A DNA stretch of 64,000 nucleotides from NCBI RefSeq assembly GCF_046159835.1, contig NZ_JBJXCY010000002.1:868001-932000 (forward strand), read 5' to 3'. Below the pieces are notes generated by a model. The model did not search any database, was not told the origin of the DNA, and was given only the letters and a program-made list of their open reading frames with translations. Below are positions 21,204-31,025 of the stretch, piece by piece; the stretch's first letter is position 1, and every line of letters starts with the position of its first letter. The position numbers and the translations under genes are program-made. Source of the DNA: JACKJK01 sp046159835 (GTDB taxonomy: Bacteria > Pseudomonadota > Alphaproteobacteria > Rhizobiales > Tepidamorphaceae).

Positions 21204-22445
21204 TCAGCTCCGGTAGTCGCCGTTGATGGCGACATATTCCTTGGTCAGATCGCAGGTCCAGACCCGCGCCTTGCCGGTGCCGAGCCCGAGATCGACGCCG
21301 ATCTCGATGGTCTCGCCCTTCATGTAGCCGGAGGTGTCCTCCTCACTGTAGCCGGGCACCCGCTCGCCGTTCTCGGCAACGAGAATGTCGCCGAAGCGGA
21401 TCGCGAGCTTGTCGCGGTCCGCAGGCTCGCCGGCCTTGCCGACCGCCATGACAACGCGGCCCCAATTGGCGTCCTCGCCGGCGACCGCCGTCTTCACCAG
21501 CGGCGAATTGGCAATCGACAGCGCGATCGTCTTGGCCGACTTCGCGCTGCTGGCACCAGTCACGTCGATCTGGATGAACTTGCGCGCGCCTTCCCCGTCA
21601 CGCACCACCTGCTGGGCAAGCTCGACCATGATGTCGGCAAAGGCCCGCTTGAAGGCAGCCAGCCGCCGGTCGGAGGCGGTATCCACCTGTGGCACACCAT
21701 CGGCCTTCGCGGCACCGGTGGCAAAGGCCAGCACCGTGTCGCTGGTGGAGGTGTCGCTGTCGACCGTGATGGCGTTGAAGCTCGATTTCACACAGCGCGA
21801 GAGAATGTCCTGCAGCGCACCGGCTGAAACGGGGGCATCGGTGTAGATGAAGGAGAGCATCGTCGCCATGTCCGGCGCGATCATGCCCGCGCCCTTGGCG
21901 ACGCCGGTGATGGTCACCTCGCCGTCCCCCATGCGCACGGTGCGCGAAACCACCTTCGGGTAGGTGTCGGTCGTCATGATGGCGCGCGCAACGTCCAGCG
22001 GGCGCGCCTTGCCGGCACCTGCGACTACGTCGTCCAGCACGCGGGCGAATTTTTCCGGCGGCAACGGCTCGCCGATCACGCCGGTCGATGCGAGGAATAC
22101 CTCGTCTGTCGAGCAGCCCGCAGCCTTGGCGGCAGCCTTGGCCGTCGCCTCGACGGTCTCGATGCCCTTCATGCCGGTGAAGGCATTGGCATTGCCGGAA
22201 TTGACGACGAGAACTCGCGCCTTCCCGTTGCCAAGCACCTTGCGGCACCAATCCACCGGGGCGGACGGGCATTTCGACTTGGTGAAGACGCCGGCAACCG
22301 CCGTGCCCTCGTCGAAGACCGACACCATCAGGTCGGTGCGCCCGGCATACTTGATGCCGGCCTCGGCAACCGCCAGCCGCACGCCCGCCACAGGTTGCGG
22401 GTCCTCCAGCACCTTCGGTGCCAACGGTGAAACGCTTGCCGTCAT
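21204..22445 (-). CDS. argJ: bifunctional glutamate N-acetyltransferase/amino-acid acetyltransferase ArgJ
   Basis: A 413-aa ornithine acetyltransferase of the cyclic arginine pathway, moving acetyl from N-acetylornithine to glutamate. The self-cleavage site is visible in AKGAGMIAPDMATMLSFIYTDA: the Thr before Met becomes the nucleophile of the beta chain. Other marks are VNSGNANAFTG and the terminal VAINGDYRS. Length is normal. Minus strand, between the parvulin and mutT genes. Confidence 0.97.
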   Translation of the reverse strand: MTASVSPLAPKVLEDPQPVAGVRLAVAEAGIKYAGRTDLMVSVFDEGTAVAGVFTKSKCPSAPVDWCRKVLGNGKARVLVVNSGNANAFTGMKGIETVEATAKAAAKAAGCSTDEVFLASTGVIGEPLPPEKFARVLDDVVAGAGKARPLDVARAIMTTDTYPKVVSRTVRMGDGEVTITGVAKGAGMIAPDMATMLSFIYTDAPVSAGALQDILSRCVKSSFNAITVDSDTSTSDTVLAFATGAAKADGVPQVDTASDRRLAAFKRAFADIMVELAQQVVRDGEGARKFIQIDVTGASSAKSAKTIALSIANSPLVKTAVAGEDANWGRVVMAVGKAGEPADRDKLAIRFGDILVAENGERVPGYSEEDTSGYMKGETIEIGVDLGLGTGKARVWTCDLTKEYVAINGDYRS

Positions 22446-22510
22446 CTGATGCCCCCGGCCAGTTCGGCCGGGCGCGCGGCCCGGCCTGGTCTTGTTGTCG
22501 CTACTTGAAC

Positions 22511-23410
22511 TTATTCGGTCTTGGGTGCGTCGGTCTTCGGCGCATCGCCCTCAGGCGCGGCCTCGGCCTCTTCGCCCGGACGCTCGATATCGGCACCGTC
22601 GCGCAGGGACTGGACGTAGTCGCGGCGCGCAAGCTGGCGGACCTCCTGCTCGATTTCCTTGCGGACGCTATCGAGCGGGGGCGGCGCGCTCATGCGCTTG
22701 TCCTCGACCTTGATGATGTGCCAGCCGAACTTCGACTGGACCGGATCGGTGACCGATCCCGGCTCGGTGCTGAACGCAGCCTCACCGAAGGGCGCAACGA
22801 CCATGTCCTTGCTGAAATAGCCGAGGTCACCGCCATTGGCCTTGGAGCCGTCGGTGGAGTGTTCGGCCGCGAGTGCCTCGAAGTCGGCCCCGCCGTCCAG
22901 CTCGGCCTTCAGTTCCTTGGCCTTTTCCTCGCTCTCCACAAGGATATGGCGTGCACGGACCTCTTCCTTGGCCTCGAAATCCTTGATCGCGTCCTGGTAG
23001 CGCGCCTCGACGGCTTCGTCGGTCACGGCCTCCTCGCCGACGACGGCGAGCTTGGCCTGCACCAGCGCCTTGTTGCGGGAGAACGCCATCTGACGCTTGA
23101 AGGCCTCGCCATCGTCGAGCCCGTCCTTCTCCGCCTCGCGCGAAACCAGCGCGATGTCGATGAGGAAGGAGATCAGGTACTCGCCCTGCTGGTTCGGCGG
23201 CACCTGGCGCAGCACTTCACCCATCTCGCCCACCGCAAGGCGAACATCGTCCTTGGTGATATCCACACCATCGACGGTCGCGACGACTTCGCTGCCATCA
23301 TCCGCTGCCTGGTCCTGGGCGTGGGCAACGCTGCCGAGGCCCATTGCCGCACACAGCAGCACCGAAGCCCCGAGATTGCGCAGCGAGCCTGCGCCAATGT
23401 TGAAAGTCAT
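22511..23410 (-). CDS. periplasmic parvulin-type peptidyl-prolyl isomerase
   Basis: A 299-aa secreted PPIase. A signal peptide (hydrophobic about 10-25, cleavage after AHA-Q) is followed by a SurA-N-like helical region and a rotamase domain (about 150-255: VRARHILVESEEKAKEL, GGDLGYFSKDMVVAPFGEAAF, QSKFGWHIIKVEDKR). The tail is acidic and ends with tandem DAPKTDAPKTE. It probably assists folding of exported or outer-membrane proteins. ATG 23410 is chosen because the signal peptide starts there. It is divergent from secA, a fitting neighbour. Confidence 0.92.
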   Translation of the reverse strand: MTFNIGAGSLRNLGASVLLCAAMGLGSVAHAQDQAADDGSEVVATVDGVDITKDDVRLAVGEMGEVLRQVPPNQQGEYLISFLIDIALVSREAEKDGLDDGEAFKRQMAFSRNKALVQAKLAVVGEEAVTDEAVEARYQDAIKDFEAKEEVRARHILVESEEKAKELKAELDGGADFEALAAEHSTDGSKANGGDLGYFSKDMVVAPFGEAAFSTEPGSVTDPVQSKFGWHIIKVEDKRMSAPPPLDSVRKEIEQEVRQLARRDYVQSLRDGADIERPGEEAEAAPEGDAPKTDAPKTE

Positions 23411-23742
23411 GTTCAGTTTCCTTGTCCCTTGCGCGGCACGTCTCCAGCGCTTCAAGCGCACGAAAGCGGCTGCGTGTGTCGATCCGGCCGGTTTGCGTTG
23501 CCGACCTTCAGATGTCTTGCCGCCATTGCTGGCGTATCTCGGCCTCGTTGACAAGGTGATATGGCAATCTTAAGTCTGCCGTTGAATTTCTGCGCGTTAA
23601 GCGCTCCGGGCGGCTCCTATCAGGCGGCACGCTCGCCACGAAAAGGTGACACACACCAAGGCCTGCCATATCTGGCAGGGTGGTTCGCGCGCCGCACCCG
23701 CCGCGCACGCACCGGTCTTATAAAGAACAAGGACATCCCCCC
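23411..23742. other. divergent control region between parvulin gene and secA
   Basis: 332 bp between two divergent secretion-related genes. The plus strand has TTGACA at 23548-23553 followed 16-18 nt later by TTAAGT/TAAGTC, a possible secA promoter with a poor -10. A TATAAA-like string (about 23720) sits just before the secA ribosome-binding site. I see no operator-like palindrome. Confidence 0.5.
23548..23576 (+). promoter_or_regulatory. possible secA promoter
   Basis: Perfect TTGACA -35 at 23548-23553, with a weak -10 (TAAGTC or TTAAGT) after 16-17 nt, about 165 bp upstream of the secA ATG. The -10 match is poor, so the call is tentative. Confidence 0.35.
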
Positions 23743-26505
23743 ATGCTGGGTCTGGGCAAGATCGCCGGAAAGATTTTCGGCACGGCCAACGAACGAACCG
23801 TGCGCTCCTACCAGTCGAAGGTCGACGCCATCAACGCGTTGGAGCCGGAACTCAAGGACCTGACCGACGAGCAGCTTCGCGCGCGCACCGTCGATTTCCG
23901 CCAGCAGATCGAGAACGGCGCCAGCCTCGACGATCTCCTGATCCCCGCCTTTGCCACCGTCCGCGAAGCGGCCAAGCGCACGCTCGGCCAACGACACTTC
24001 GACGTGCAGCTGATCGGCGGCATGGTGCTGCACGAAGGCCGCATCTCCGAGATGAAGACCGGCGAAGGCAAGACGCTTGTCGCAACCCTCCCCGTCTATC
24101 TCAACGCGCTGTCGGGCAAGGGCGTCCACGTCGTCACGGTCAACGATTACCTTGCAAGCCGCGATGCGGGCTGGATGGGCCAGGTTTACCGCTTCCTCGG
24201 GCTGTCCGTCGGCGTCATCCTGCACGGCCTGAACGACGACGAGCGCCAGGCCGCCTATGCCTGCGACGTGACCTACGCGACCAACAACGAACTCGGCTTC
24301 GACTATCTGCGCGACAACATGAAGTACGAGCTGAACCAGATGGTGCAGCGCGGGCACGACTTCGCCATCGTCGACGAAGTCGACTCCATCCTCGTGGACG
24401 AGGCGCGCACGCCGCTCATCATTTCCGGTCCGGTGGAAGATCGCTCCGAGCTCTACACCACTGTCGACAACTATATCCCCAAGCTGACCGAAGAGCATTT
24501 CGAGCTCGACGAGAAGCAGCGCACCGTCATCCTCACCGAAAGCGGCACCGAGGCGATGGAGCAGATGCTGGCCGATGCCGGCCTCATCAAGGGTTCGCTC
24601 TACGACGTCGAGAACGTCACCTACGTTCACCACGTGAACCAGGCCCTGCGCGCCCACAAGCTGTTCCTGCGCGACCGCGATTACATCGTGCGCAACAACC
24701 AGGTGATGATTATCGACGAGTTCACCGGCCGCATGATGGAAGGCCGCCGCTACTCCGAAGGCCTGCACCAGGCGTTGGAAGCCAAGGAGCGCGTGCCGAT
24801 CCAGCCGGAAAACGTCACGCTCGCCTCGATCACCTTCCAGAACTACTTCCGCCTGTACGAGAAGCTTGCCGGCATGACCGGCACCGCCCTCACCGAAGCC
24901 GCGGAATTCGCCGACATCTACGGCCTCGACGTGGTCGAGATCCCGACCAACCAGCCGATCTCGCGCGCCGACGAGGACGATGAGGTCTACCGGACCGAGG
25001 ACGAGAAGTTCAACGCGATCATCTCGCTGGTCGACGACTGCAAGCAGCGCGGCCAGCCGATCCTTGTCGGCACCACCTCCATCGACAAATCCGAGCGCCT
25101 TGCCGAGCTGCTCAAGTCCGCCGGCTACCGCCAGAAGAACTTCGACGACGCCAACGCGTTCTCGGAACTCTACGATGGCGACCAGGGCCGCAGGGACGAG
25201 AAGGTCTTTGCCGTCCTCAACGCCCGCTACCATGAGCAGGAAGCGCAGATCATCACCCAGGCCGGCATTCCCGGCGCAGTGACGATTGCCACCAACATGG
25301 CCGGTCGCGGCACCGACATCCAGCTTGGCGGCAATGCAGACATGCGCATCGCCAACGAACTGGGCGACATGGAAGACGGCGCCGAGCGCCGCCGCAAGGA
25401 AGACGAGATCCGCGCCGACGTGGAGCGCCTCAAGCAGGTGGCGCTGGAAGCCGGCGGCCTGTGCGTCGTCGGCACCGAGCGCCACGAGAGCCGGCGCATC
25501 GACAACCAGCTTCGCGGCCGCTCCGGCCGCCAGGGCGACCCGGGCCGCTCGCGCTTCTACCTGTCGCTTCAGGACGACCTGATGCGCATCTTCGGCACCG
25601 ACCGCATGGATTCGATGCTCCAGAAGCTCGGCCTGCAGGAGGGCGAGGCCATCGTCCACCCGTGGATCAACAAGGCGCTGGAAAAGGCGCAGCAGAAGGT
25701 CGAGGCGCGCAACTTCGACATCCGCAAGAACCTGCTCAAGTTCGACGACGTGATGAACGACCAGCGCAAAGCAATCTTCGAGCAGCGCATCGAGCTGATG
25801 CATGGCGAGGGCGTGGCCGAGACCATTGCGGACATGCGCCATCACATCATCGACGATCTCGTCGACGCCCACATGCCCGAAAAGGCCTATGCCGAGCAGT
25901 GGGACACCGACGGCCTGAAGGCCAAGATCCAGGAAGTCTTCGCGCTCGAACTGCCGGTCGGCGACTGGGCGGCTGAAGAAGGCATCGCCCAGGAAGATAT
26001 GGCCGAGCGCCTGCGCGAGACCATCGACAAGGCGTTTGCCCGCAAGGCGGCGGAATTCTCGCCGGAAATCATGCGCCGCATCGAGAAGGCCGTGCTGCTG
26101 CAGACGCTGGACCACCTGTGGCGCGACCATATCGTCCAGCTCGAACAGCTTCGCCAGGTCATCGGCTTCCGCGGCTACGGCCAGCGTGACCCGCTCAACG
26201 AGTACAAGACCGAAGCCTTCGCGCTGTTTGAAAGCCTGCTGGACCGTCTCCGCGAGGCTGTGACCGCGCAGCTCATGCGCGTCGAGCTGGTGCAGGAGCC
26301 GCCGGAACTCGAACCGGTCGGCGAGATGGAAGGCCACCACATCGACCCGTTCACCGGCGAAGACGACATGCAAGGCGAAGGTGGCGTCGCGACAGCGGAC
26401 CGCGACCCGAACAACCCGGCATCGTGGGGCCGTGTTGGCCGCAACGAACCCTGCCCTTGCGGTTCGGGCAAGAAATACAAGCACTGCCACGGCCGGTTTG
26501 CCTGA
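23743..26505 (+). CDS. secA: preprotein translocase ATPase SecA
   Basis: A 920-aa motor that drives unfolded preproteins through SecYEG. Seen: the N-terminal helix MLGLGKIAGKIFGTANER, Walker A MKTGEGKT (about 105), DEAD-like DEVDSILVDEARTPL (about 210), the NMAGRGTDIQLGG motif (about 518), and the C-terminal SEC-C zinc-binding tail NEPCPCGSGKKYKHCHG, which binds SecB. Length is typical for alphaproteobacteria. ATG 23743 is preceded by AAGGA at 9 nt. It is divergent from the parvulin gene. Confidence 0.99.
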   Translation: MLGLGKIAGKIFGTANERTVRSYQSKVDAINALEPELKDLTDEQLRARTVDFRQQIENGASLDDLLIPAFATVREAAKRTLGQRHFDVQLIGGMVLHEGRISEMKTGEGKTLVATLPVYLNALSGKGVHVVTVNDYLASRDAGWMGQVYRFLGLSVGVILHGLNDDERQAAYACDVTYATNNELGFDYLRDNMKYELNQMVQRGHDFAIVDEVDSILVDEARTPLIISGPVEDRSELYTTVDNYIPKLTEEHFELDEKQRTVILTESGTEAMEQMLADAGLIKGSLYDVENVTYVHHVNQALRAHKLFLRDRDYIVRNNQVMIIDEFTGRMMEGRRYSEGLHQALEAKERVPIQPENVTLASITFQNYFRLYEKLAGMTGTALTEAAEFADIYGLDVVEIPTNQPISRADEDDEVYRTEDEKFNAIISLVDDCKQRGQPILVGTTSIDKSERLAELLKSAGYRQKNFDDANAFSELYDGDQGRRDEKVFAVLNARYHEQEAQIITQAGIPGAVTIATNMAGRGTDIQLGGNADMRIANELGDMEDGAERRRKEDEIRADVERLKQVALEAGGLCVVGTERHESRRIDNQLRGRSGRQGDPGRSRFYLSLQDDLMRIFGTDRMDSMLQKLGLQEGEAIVHPWINKALEKAQQKVEARNFDIRKNLLKFDDVMNDQRKAIFEQRIELMHGEGVAETIADMRHHIIDDLVDAHMPEKAYAEQWDTDGLKAKIQEVFALELPVGDWAAEEGIAQEDMAERLRETIDKAFARKAAEFSPEIMRRIEKAVLLQTLDHLWRDHIVQLEQLRQVIGFRGYGQRDPLNEYKTEAFALFESLLDRLREAVTAQLMRVELVQEPPELEPVGEMEGHHIDPFTGEDDMQGEGGVATADRDPNNPASWGRVGRNEPCPCGSGKKYKHCHGRFA

Positions 26506-26615
26506 TCCGAGAACAGATTGAACGAGTCTCGCCTTTCATGCGTTGCTAACTCACAGGCCGCCTGGTCCTCGTCCGTTCCGGGCGGCAGTCGCTGGCAGCG
26601 CCCGAAAGGCCTCAC

Positions 26616-27521
26616 TTGAAAATTCGTTCTCTCAAGGCGTTGGAAGACCGCTTTCGCCACCACCGCGATCGTCTCCTGGGACGTTCGCTGTTCAATTCAG
26701 GACTGTCGGCCAAGGCGTTCTACAGGTCGATGGGCGTGCGCGGTGACATCGTCATCCGGCGCTTTTCAGATCACAGCATGGCGCTGGACCCCGCCGATCA
26801 TGTCATTGGCTGGCGCATTCTGAACGATGGCGCCTGGCAACGTGACGAACTGCTCAACGCCATTGGCTACGCCCGTCGCAAGGGCGCGCTGAATCCCGGC
26901 GGATGTTTTCTCGATGTCGGCGCGAATATCGGCAGCCAGACCGTCTATGCCTTGCTGACTGGTGAATTTTCGAACGCGCTTGCCATCGAGCCGGTGCCCG
27001 GCAATGTCGAGCTCCTGTCTCTCAATATCCATCTCAACAAGATGAGCGGCAGGGCCATCGCGGTCGAGAGCGCGGCGGGGTCGGAAACCGGTACGCTGAC
27101 CCTCTCGGTGAGCGGCCACAATTCCGGCGGTCACAGTTCTCGTATCACCCATACCGACGCCACGCCGGTCGAAGTGCCGGTGGCGCGGCTCGACGACATT
27201 CTCCAGGCCAGCAACATTGCCGCAGGCGATGTGTCTTTCGTATGGATCGATGCGGAAGGCGCTGAGCCGGACATCCTGTTTGGAATGGACGATATTCTCG
27301 CCACCGCCCCACCCATGGTGATCGAATGGAATGCCGGACTCTATTCGCCCTCCGAGATCCAGGCCGTGACGACGAAGCTCGCCGAACACTACGTGACATG
27401 CGTCGATATCGACCGTCTCGACGAAGATGGCGAGGACCCTTCCATACCCATCGAAGGTCTCGCCATGATGCCGAACCACGCGGACGTGTTGTGCCTGCCC
27501 GAGCGCAGCAGCCAGGACTAG
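26616..27521 (+). CDS. FkbM family methyltransferase
   Basis: A 301-aa SAM-dependent methyltransferase of the FkbM type, usually O-methylating sugars or other small acceptors. Motif I is CFLDVGANIGSQTVYALL (about 105-122), followed by AIEPVPGNVELLSLNIHLN and VSFVWIDAEGAEPDILFGM, all typical. The start is TTG at 26616, with AAAGG about 9 nt upstream; no ATG lies between it and the conserved region except internal ones. It sits alone 110 bp after secA, so the acceptor cannot be guessed from context. Confidence 0.85.
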   Translation: MKIRSLKALEDRFRHHRDRLLGRSLFNSGLSAKAFYRSMGVRGDIVIRRFSDHSMALDPADHVIGWRILNDGAWQRDELLNAIGYARRKGALNPGGCFLDVGANIGSQTVYALLTGEFSNALAIEPVPGNVELLSLNIHLNKMSGRAIAVESAAGSETGTLTLSVSGHNSGGHSSRITHTDATPVEVPVARLDDILQASNIAAGDVSFVWIDAEGAEPDILFGMDDILATAPPMVIEWNAGLYSPSEIQAVTTKLAEHYVTCVDIDRLDEDGEDPSIPIEGLAMMPNHADVLCLPERSSQD

Positions 27522-27642
27522 GCACCGCAGGACCAAGCACCGGTTGCCGAATTTTCTCCGGCAACCATTTCTTGCCCGACCGATTGCCCCGCTAATCTGA
27601 TATTCGAAGCGTCCCACCACCGTCTCGCCCAAGGGCCGAACC

Positions 27643-29418
27643 ATGACATTTGACCAGATCGCGCTTTTCTCCCTGTTCTTCGCCGTTTTCGCGATGATGA
27701 TCTGGGGCCGCTTCCGCTACGACGTCATTGCCTTCTCCGCCCTCGTCGTCGCAGTCATTCTCGGTCTGGTTTCCCACGAGAACGCTTTTTCCGGCTTCGG
27801 GCATGAAGCCACGATCATCGTCGCGCTGGTGCTGGTGGTCTCCAAGGGACTGGTGAATTCCGGTGCCGTCGACTTCATCACCCGCACGATGATCGACAGT
27901 TCCCGCAATATCGGCGCGCACATCACCATCATGTCGGGCCTGGGCGCGGCCCTGTCGGCCTTCATGAACAACGTTGCTGCCCTCGCCCTGCTGATGCCGG
28001 TCGACCTCGCCGCTGCCCGCAAGGCCGAGCGCAGCCCGGCCCTGACACTGATGCCGCTTTCCTTCGCCACCATTCTCGGCGGCCTCGCCACCCTGATCGG
28101 CACCCCGCCCAACATCATCATTGCCGCCTATCGCGACCGTGCACTCGGCGAGAGCTATTCCATGTTCGATTTCGCCCCTGTCGGCATCGCCTGCACGGTG
28201 GTCGGCGTTGCCTTCGTGACGCTGATCGGCTGGCGGCTGATCCCGCAGGCGCGCGGCGAGAAGGAACCGTCGAAGGAACTGCAGCGCGTCCACGGCTTCA
28301 TCGCCGAGCTGGTCATCGACGAGGAATCGCCGATGGTCGGCAAGACCATTGCCGACTTCGACGAAGACCCCGATGCCGAGGACCTCACGCTGCTGGGGCT
28401 GGTGCGAAACGGCAAACGCATTCCCGGCGGCGCGCGGCGCGAGGAAATCCGCGTCAACGACATTCTCGTCGTCGACGCTTCCCATGACGCCATCGACGCG
28501 TTTCGCGGTGTGATGAAGCTCGACTTCATCGGCGGCGACCGGGTGCGCAGCGAGGCCGGTGCCGACCTCGCCATCGCCGAGGTGGTTGTCCAGCACAACT
28601 CCCGTGCGGAAGGTCGCTCGGCCGACAACATGCGGCTGATTTCACGCCATGGCGTCACGCTGCTTGCGGTGTCTCGCCAGGGCGTGCGCTTTCGCAAGCG
28701 CGTGCGTCACCTGTCGCTGAAGGCCGGCGACATCCTGCTGCTGCTTGGCCCCGCAGATCGCCTCGCCGACATGACCGAGTGGCTCGGTGCCTTGCCGCTT
28801 GCCGAACGCGGGCTGCAGGTCACCCAGCATGGCCGCGCCGGACTGGCCGCCGCGATCTTCATCGCCGCCGTCGCGCTGGCAAGCTTCGGCTTCATCTACC
28901 TGCCGGTGGCGCTCGCCGCGGTCGTGATCCTCTACGTGCTGCTGGACATCGTGCCGCTGCGCCAGGTCTATGACGAGATCGAATGGCCGGTGGTCATATT
29001 GCTCGGCTCGATGATTCCGCTGGGCGTCGCGCTGGAGGAATCCGGCGGCACGCTTCTTATCGCCAATACCATCGTGAACGTTTCGCAGGGCCTTGCACCC
29101 GCCGTGGTCCTGACGATCCTGATGGTGGTGACCATGACCCTCTCGGACGTGCTCAACAATACCGCGACCGCCGTCATTGGCGCGCCCATCGCGGTCGACA
29201 TCGCCAACCAGCTCAATGTCAGCCCCGACCCGTTCCTGATGGCTGTCGCCGTTGCCGCGTCCTGCGCGTTCCTGACGCCCATCGGCCACAAGAACAACAC
29301 GCTCATCCTTGGCCCCGGCGGCTATAAGTTCGGCGACTACTGGCGCATGGGCCTGCCGCTGGAGATCATTGTGATCGCCGTCGCGGTGCCGGTAATCCTG
29401 ATGGTGTGGCCTCTCTAG
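27643..29418 (+). CDS. SLC13 family permease with TrkA_C (RCK_C) domains
   Basis: A 591-aa inner-membrane transporter of the divalent anion:Na+ symporter/ArsB-like group. About five or six hydrophobic helices (1-205) include the ALSAFMNNVAALALLMPV and LIGTPPNIIIAAYRDRA segments typical of the superfamily. Two soluble RCK_C domains follow (about 215-295 and 305-385), then the second half of the helices (about 405-590), with SDVLNNTATAVIGAPIAVD repeating the Asn-rich motif. Substrate (sulfate, dicarboxylate or other) cannot be told. Plus strand, alone, with a terminator region following. Confidence 0.9.
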   Translation: MTFDQIALFSLFFAVFAMMIWGRFRYDVIAFSALVVAVILGLVSHENAFSGFGHEATIIVALVLVVSKGLVNSGAVDFITRTMIDSSRNIGAHITIMSGLGAALSAFMNNVAALALLMPVDLAAARKAERSPALTLMPLSFATILGGLATLIGTPPNIIIAAYRDRALGESYSMFDFAPVGIACTVVGVAFVTLIGWRLIPQARGEKEPSKELQRVHGFIAELVIDEESPMVGKTIADFDEDPDAEDLTLLGLVRNGKRIPGGARREEIRVNDILVVDASHDAIDAFRGVMKLDFIGGDRVRSEAGADLAIAEVVVQHNSRAEGRSADNMRLISRHGVTLLAVSRQGVRFRKRVRHLSLKAGDILLLLGPADRLADMTEWLGALPLAERGLQVTQHGRAGLAAAIFIAAVALASFGFIYLPVALAAVVILYVLLDIVPLRQVYDEIEWPVVILLGSMIPLGVALEESGGTLLIANTIVNVSQGLAPAVVLTILMVVTMTLSDVLNNTATAVIGAPIAVDIANQLNVSPDPFLMAVAVAASCAFLTPIGHKNNTLILGPGGYKFGDYWRMGLPLEIIVIAVAVPVILMVWPL

Positions 29419-29467
29419 AAGGTGCGGCGTCCGCCAGCGGGCATCGAGCCTGCGAGCAAAAAGAAAA

Positions 29468-29495
29468 AGGGGCGGCCCAGCCTGGGACCGCCCCT
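29468..29495 (-). terminator. Rho-independent terminator of the L,D-transpeptidase gene
   Basis: The stem AGGGGCGG/CCGCCCCT with inner CCCAG/CTGGG is followed on the minus strand by TTTTCTTTTT, a strong terminator 29 bp past the stop of the gene at 29524. Its position 50 bp after the SLC13 gene means it could also stop plus-strand transcripts, but that side lacks a T run. Confidence 0.85.
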
Positions 29496-29523
29496 ACTTG
29501 ATTCTGACTACCTGATAAGCGCG

Positions 29524-30657
29524 TCAGCGCGTCCCGGCAGCGTCGCCCTTCACGTGGCTGCGCGGGACCGAGCGCGTATCGACCGTCACGAACATGTCGA
29601 AGACCGCGAACGGGTCCGGCGCGTTGCCATCGGCCGGCCCATAGCCCGTCGCGGCATTGCCCTGGTTTTCATCCTTGCGGCCACCAAGGCCCGGGATGCG
29701 AAGCGCGGGAAGACGCGACATCAGCGACGGGCTGTCCTGTGAAGACGCGGTGGACGAGGTGGCGACCGTGGTGTCGCGGGTCGCGGCAACCTGGACCGGT
29801 GCGTTGGACGGAGCCAGCGTGCCGCCATTCTCGAGCTGGGCGACGGCAAGCTGGATCGCCTGCTCGTCCTGCTGCGCCTTCTGGGCAACCGCCGTGCGAA
29901 TGTCGGCCGGCACGTCGAGCTGCGGGCACGGCGCGGACGGATCGAGCCGCTCGTTCTTGGCGTTGAACACATAGCGGCGGCCGCACACGTCGATGCTCGG
30001 CGGTGCGCCGGTGACCTCGAAGTGGTCGTTGCCTTCCTTCAGGTTCTTCCAGAAATCGGCATTCGGGTTGTTGCGATGGCGCGCGAGGTTCTGCGGCGTC
30101 ATGCGGAACGGATAGGCCTGCACCTGGATCGCGCGCTGTCCGCCGTCGAAGGCTTCTCGGGCGAGCGCGTAGATTTCCTCGATCTGCTTGTCCTGCATGG
30201 CGTAGCAGCCAGCCGACAGGCAGTCGCCGTGCACCATCAGGTGCGCGCCGGTGCGACCGTGGGTCTGGTCGAAGGTGTTCGGGTAACCAAGGTTGAACGA
30301 CAGGTGGTAGGACGACTTCGGGTTCATCAGGCCGCGCGTGACCTGGTAGTAGCCCTCAGGCGCCTGCTTGTCGCCTTCCTTGCGCTTGGGGCCGAGATCG
30401 CCCGACCAGCGGCAGATGTCGTAGCTCTTCAGCTCGATATACTTGCCGGTCTTGGTGCGCTTCCACACCTCAAGCTTCGACTCTTCCTTGAAGATCCGCA
30501 TCATGATGGGATCCGCGGCGCTGACGCCCTTCAGATCCATCTCGCGCTTGATCGCGAAGGAGAGAGGCGTTTCATGTTTGGGGACAGGACCGCTGCACGC
30601 GGCGAGGGCCATGGCGAGACCGCAGGCGGCCGCCGCGCCCATGAGGCGCTTACGCAT
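29524..30657 (-). CDS. L,D-transpeptidase family lipoprotein
   Basis: A 377-aa predicted lipoprotein: signal peptide and lipobox LAACSG near residues 17-22. The YkuD-type catalytic domain (about 60-215) ends with the active-site block GRTGAHLMVHGDCLSAGCYAM containing the essential His and Cys (HGxxxSxGCxxM). This arrangement resembles the YafK-like branch of L,D-transpeptidases, which cross-link peptidoglycan or attach/detach proteins. The roughly 100-residue C-terminal tail is low-complexity and may span the periplasm. ATG 30657 gives the signal peptide directly; the frame upstream is not protein-like. Confidence 0.9.
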   Translation of the reverse strand: MRKRLMGAAAACGLAMALAACSGPVPKHETPLSFAIKREMDLKGVSAADPIMMRIFKEESKLEVWKRTKTGKYIELKSYDICRWSGDLGPKRKEGDKQAPEGYYQVTRGLMNPKSSYHLSFNLGYPNTFDQTHGRTGAHLMVHGDCLSAGCYAMQDKQIEEIYALAREAFDGGQRAIQVQAYPFRMTPQNLARHRNNPNADFWKNLKEGNDHFEVTGAPPSIDVCGRRYVFNAKNERLDPSAPCPQLDVPADIRTAVAQKAQQDEQAIQLAVAQLENGGTLAPSNAPVQVAATRDTTVATSSTASSQDSPSLMSRLPALRIPGLGGRKDENQGNAATGYGPADGNAPDPFAVFDMFVTVDTRSVPRSHVKGDAAGTR

Positions 30658-31025
30658 TACGCTTACTCCGTACACACTGGGCGCGAAAACGGTCCTGGAT
30701 ACGCACAGGCATCGCGCCAACACAGTTAGCACAGTGTTGCGAAACGGCTTTAAGAAACGGTTTCGACATTCCCCGACCTGACCGAAAAACACCCACTGGT
30801 GTCAGTAACTTCGCCTAGACGATGCGCAAAGAGTGGTGAAAGCGCCTCGTCACCCCGATGGTTTCAGCGCCGATGAATTAGGCACTGAATGCGGCGCGTC
30901 TATGACGACGCATCCTTGAGCGGAAAAATACAGGACAAACGGTTGCGCCGCCAGCGGTCCGACAATCACAGTTTGCAACAATTTGCGCGGGTTCGTGCGC
31001 GCCCTGCAGCCGGAAAACCCTGCGC
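30658..31025. other. intergenic region between L,D-transpeptidase gene and accA
   Basis: 368 bp. It must hold the transpeptidase promoter (minus strand) and the end of the accA transcript. I see no clear sigma-70 pair and no terminator hairpin with a T run. A loose hairpin (GGTGA/TCACC type) lies at about 30833-30853. Open frames here have no family character. Confidence 0.55.

Noticed and set aside
23620..26490. 956-codon open frame on the minus strand across secA
   Set aside because: It is wholly antisense to secA, its translation is rich in His, Val, Asp and Leu with no domain, and it arises from high third-position GC in the real gene.
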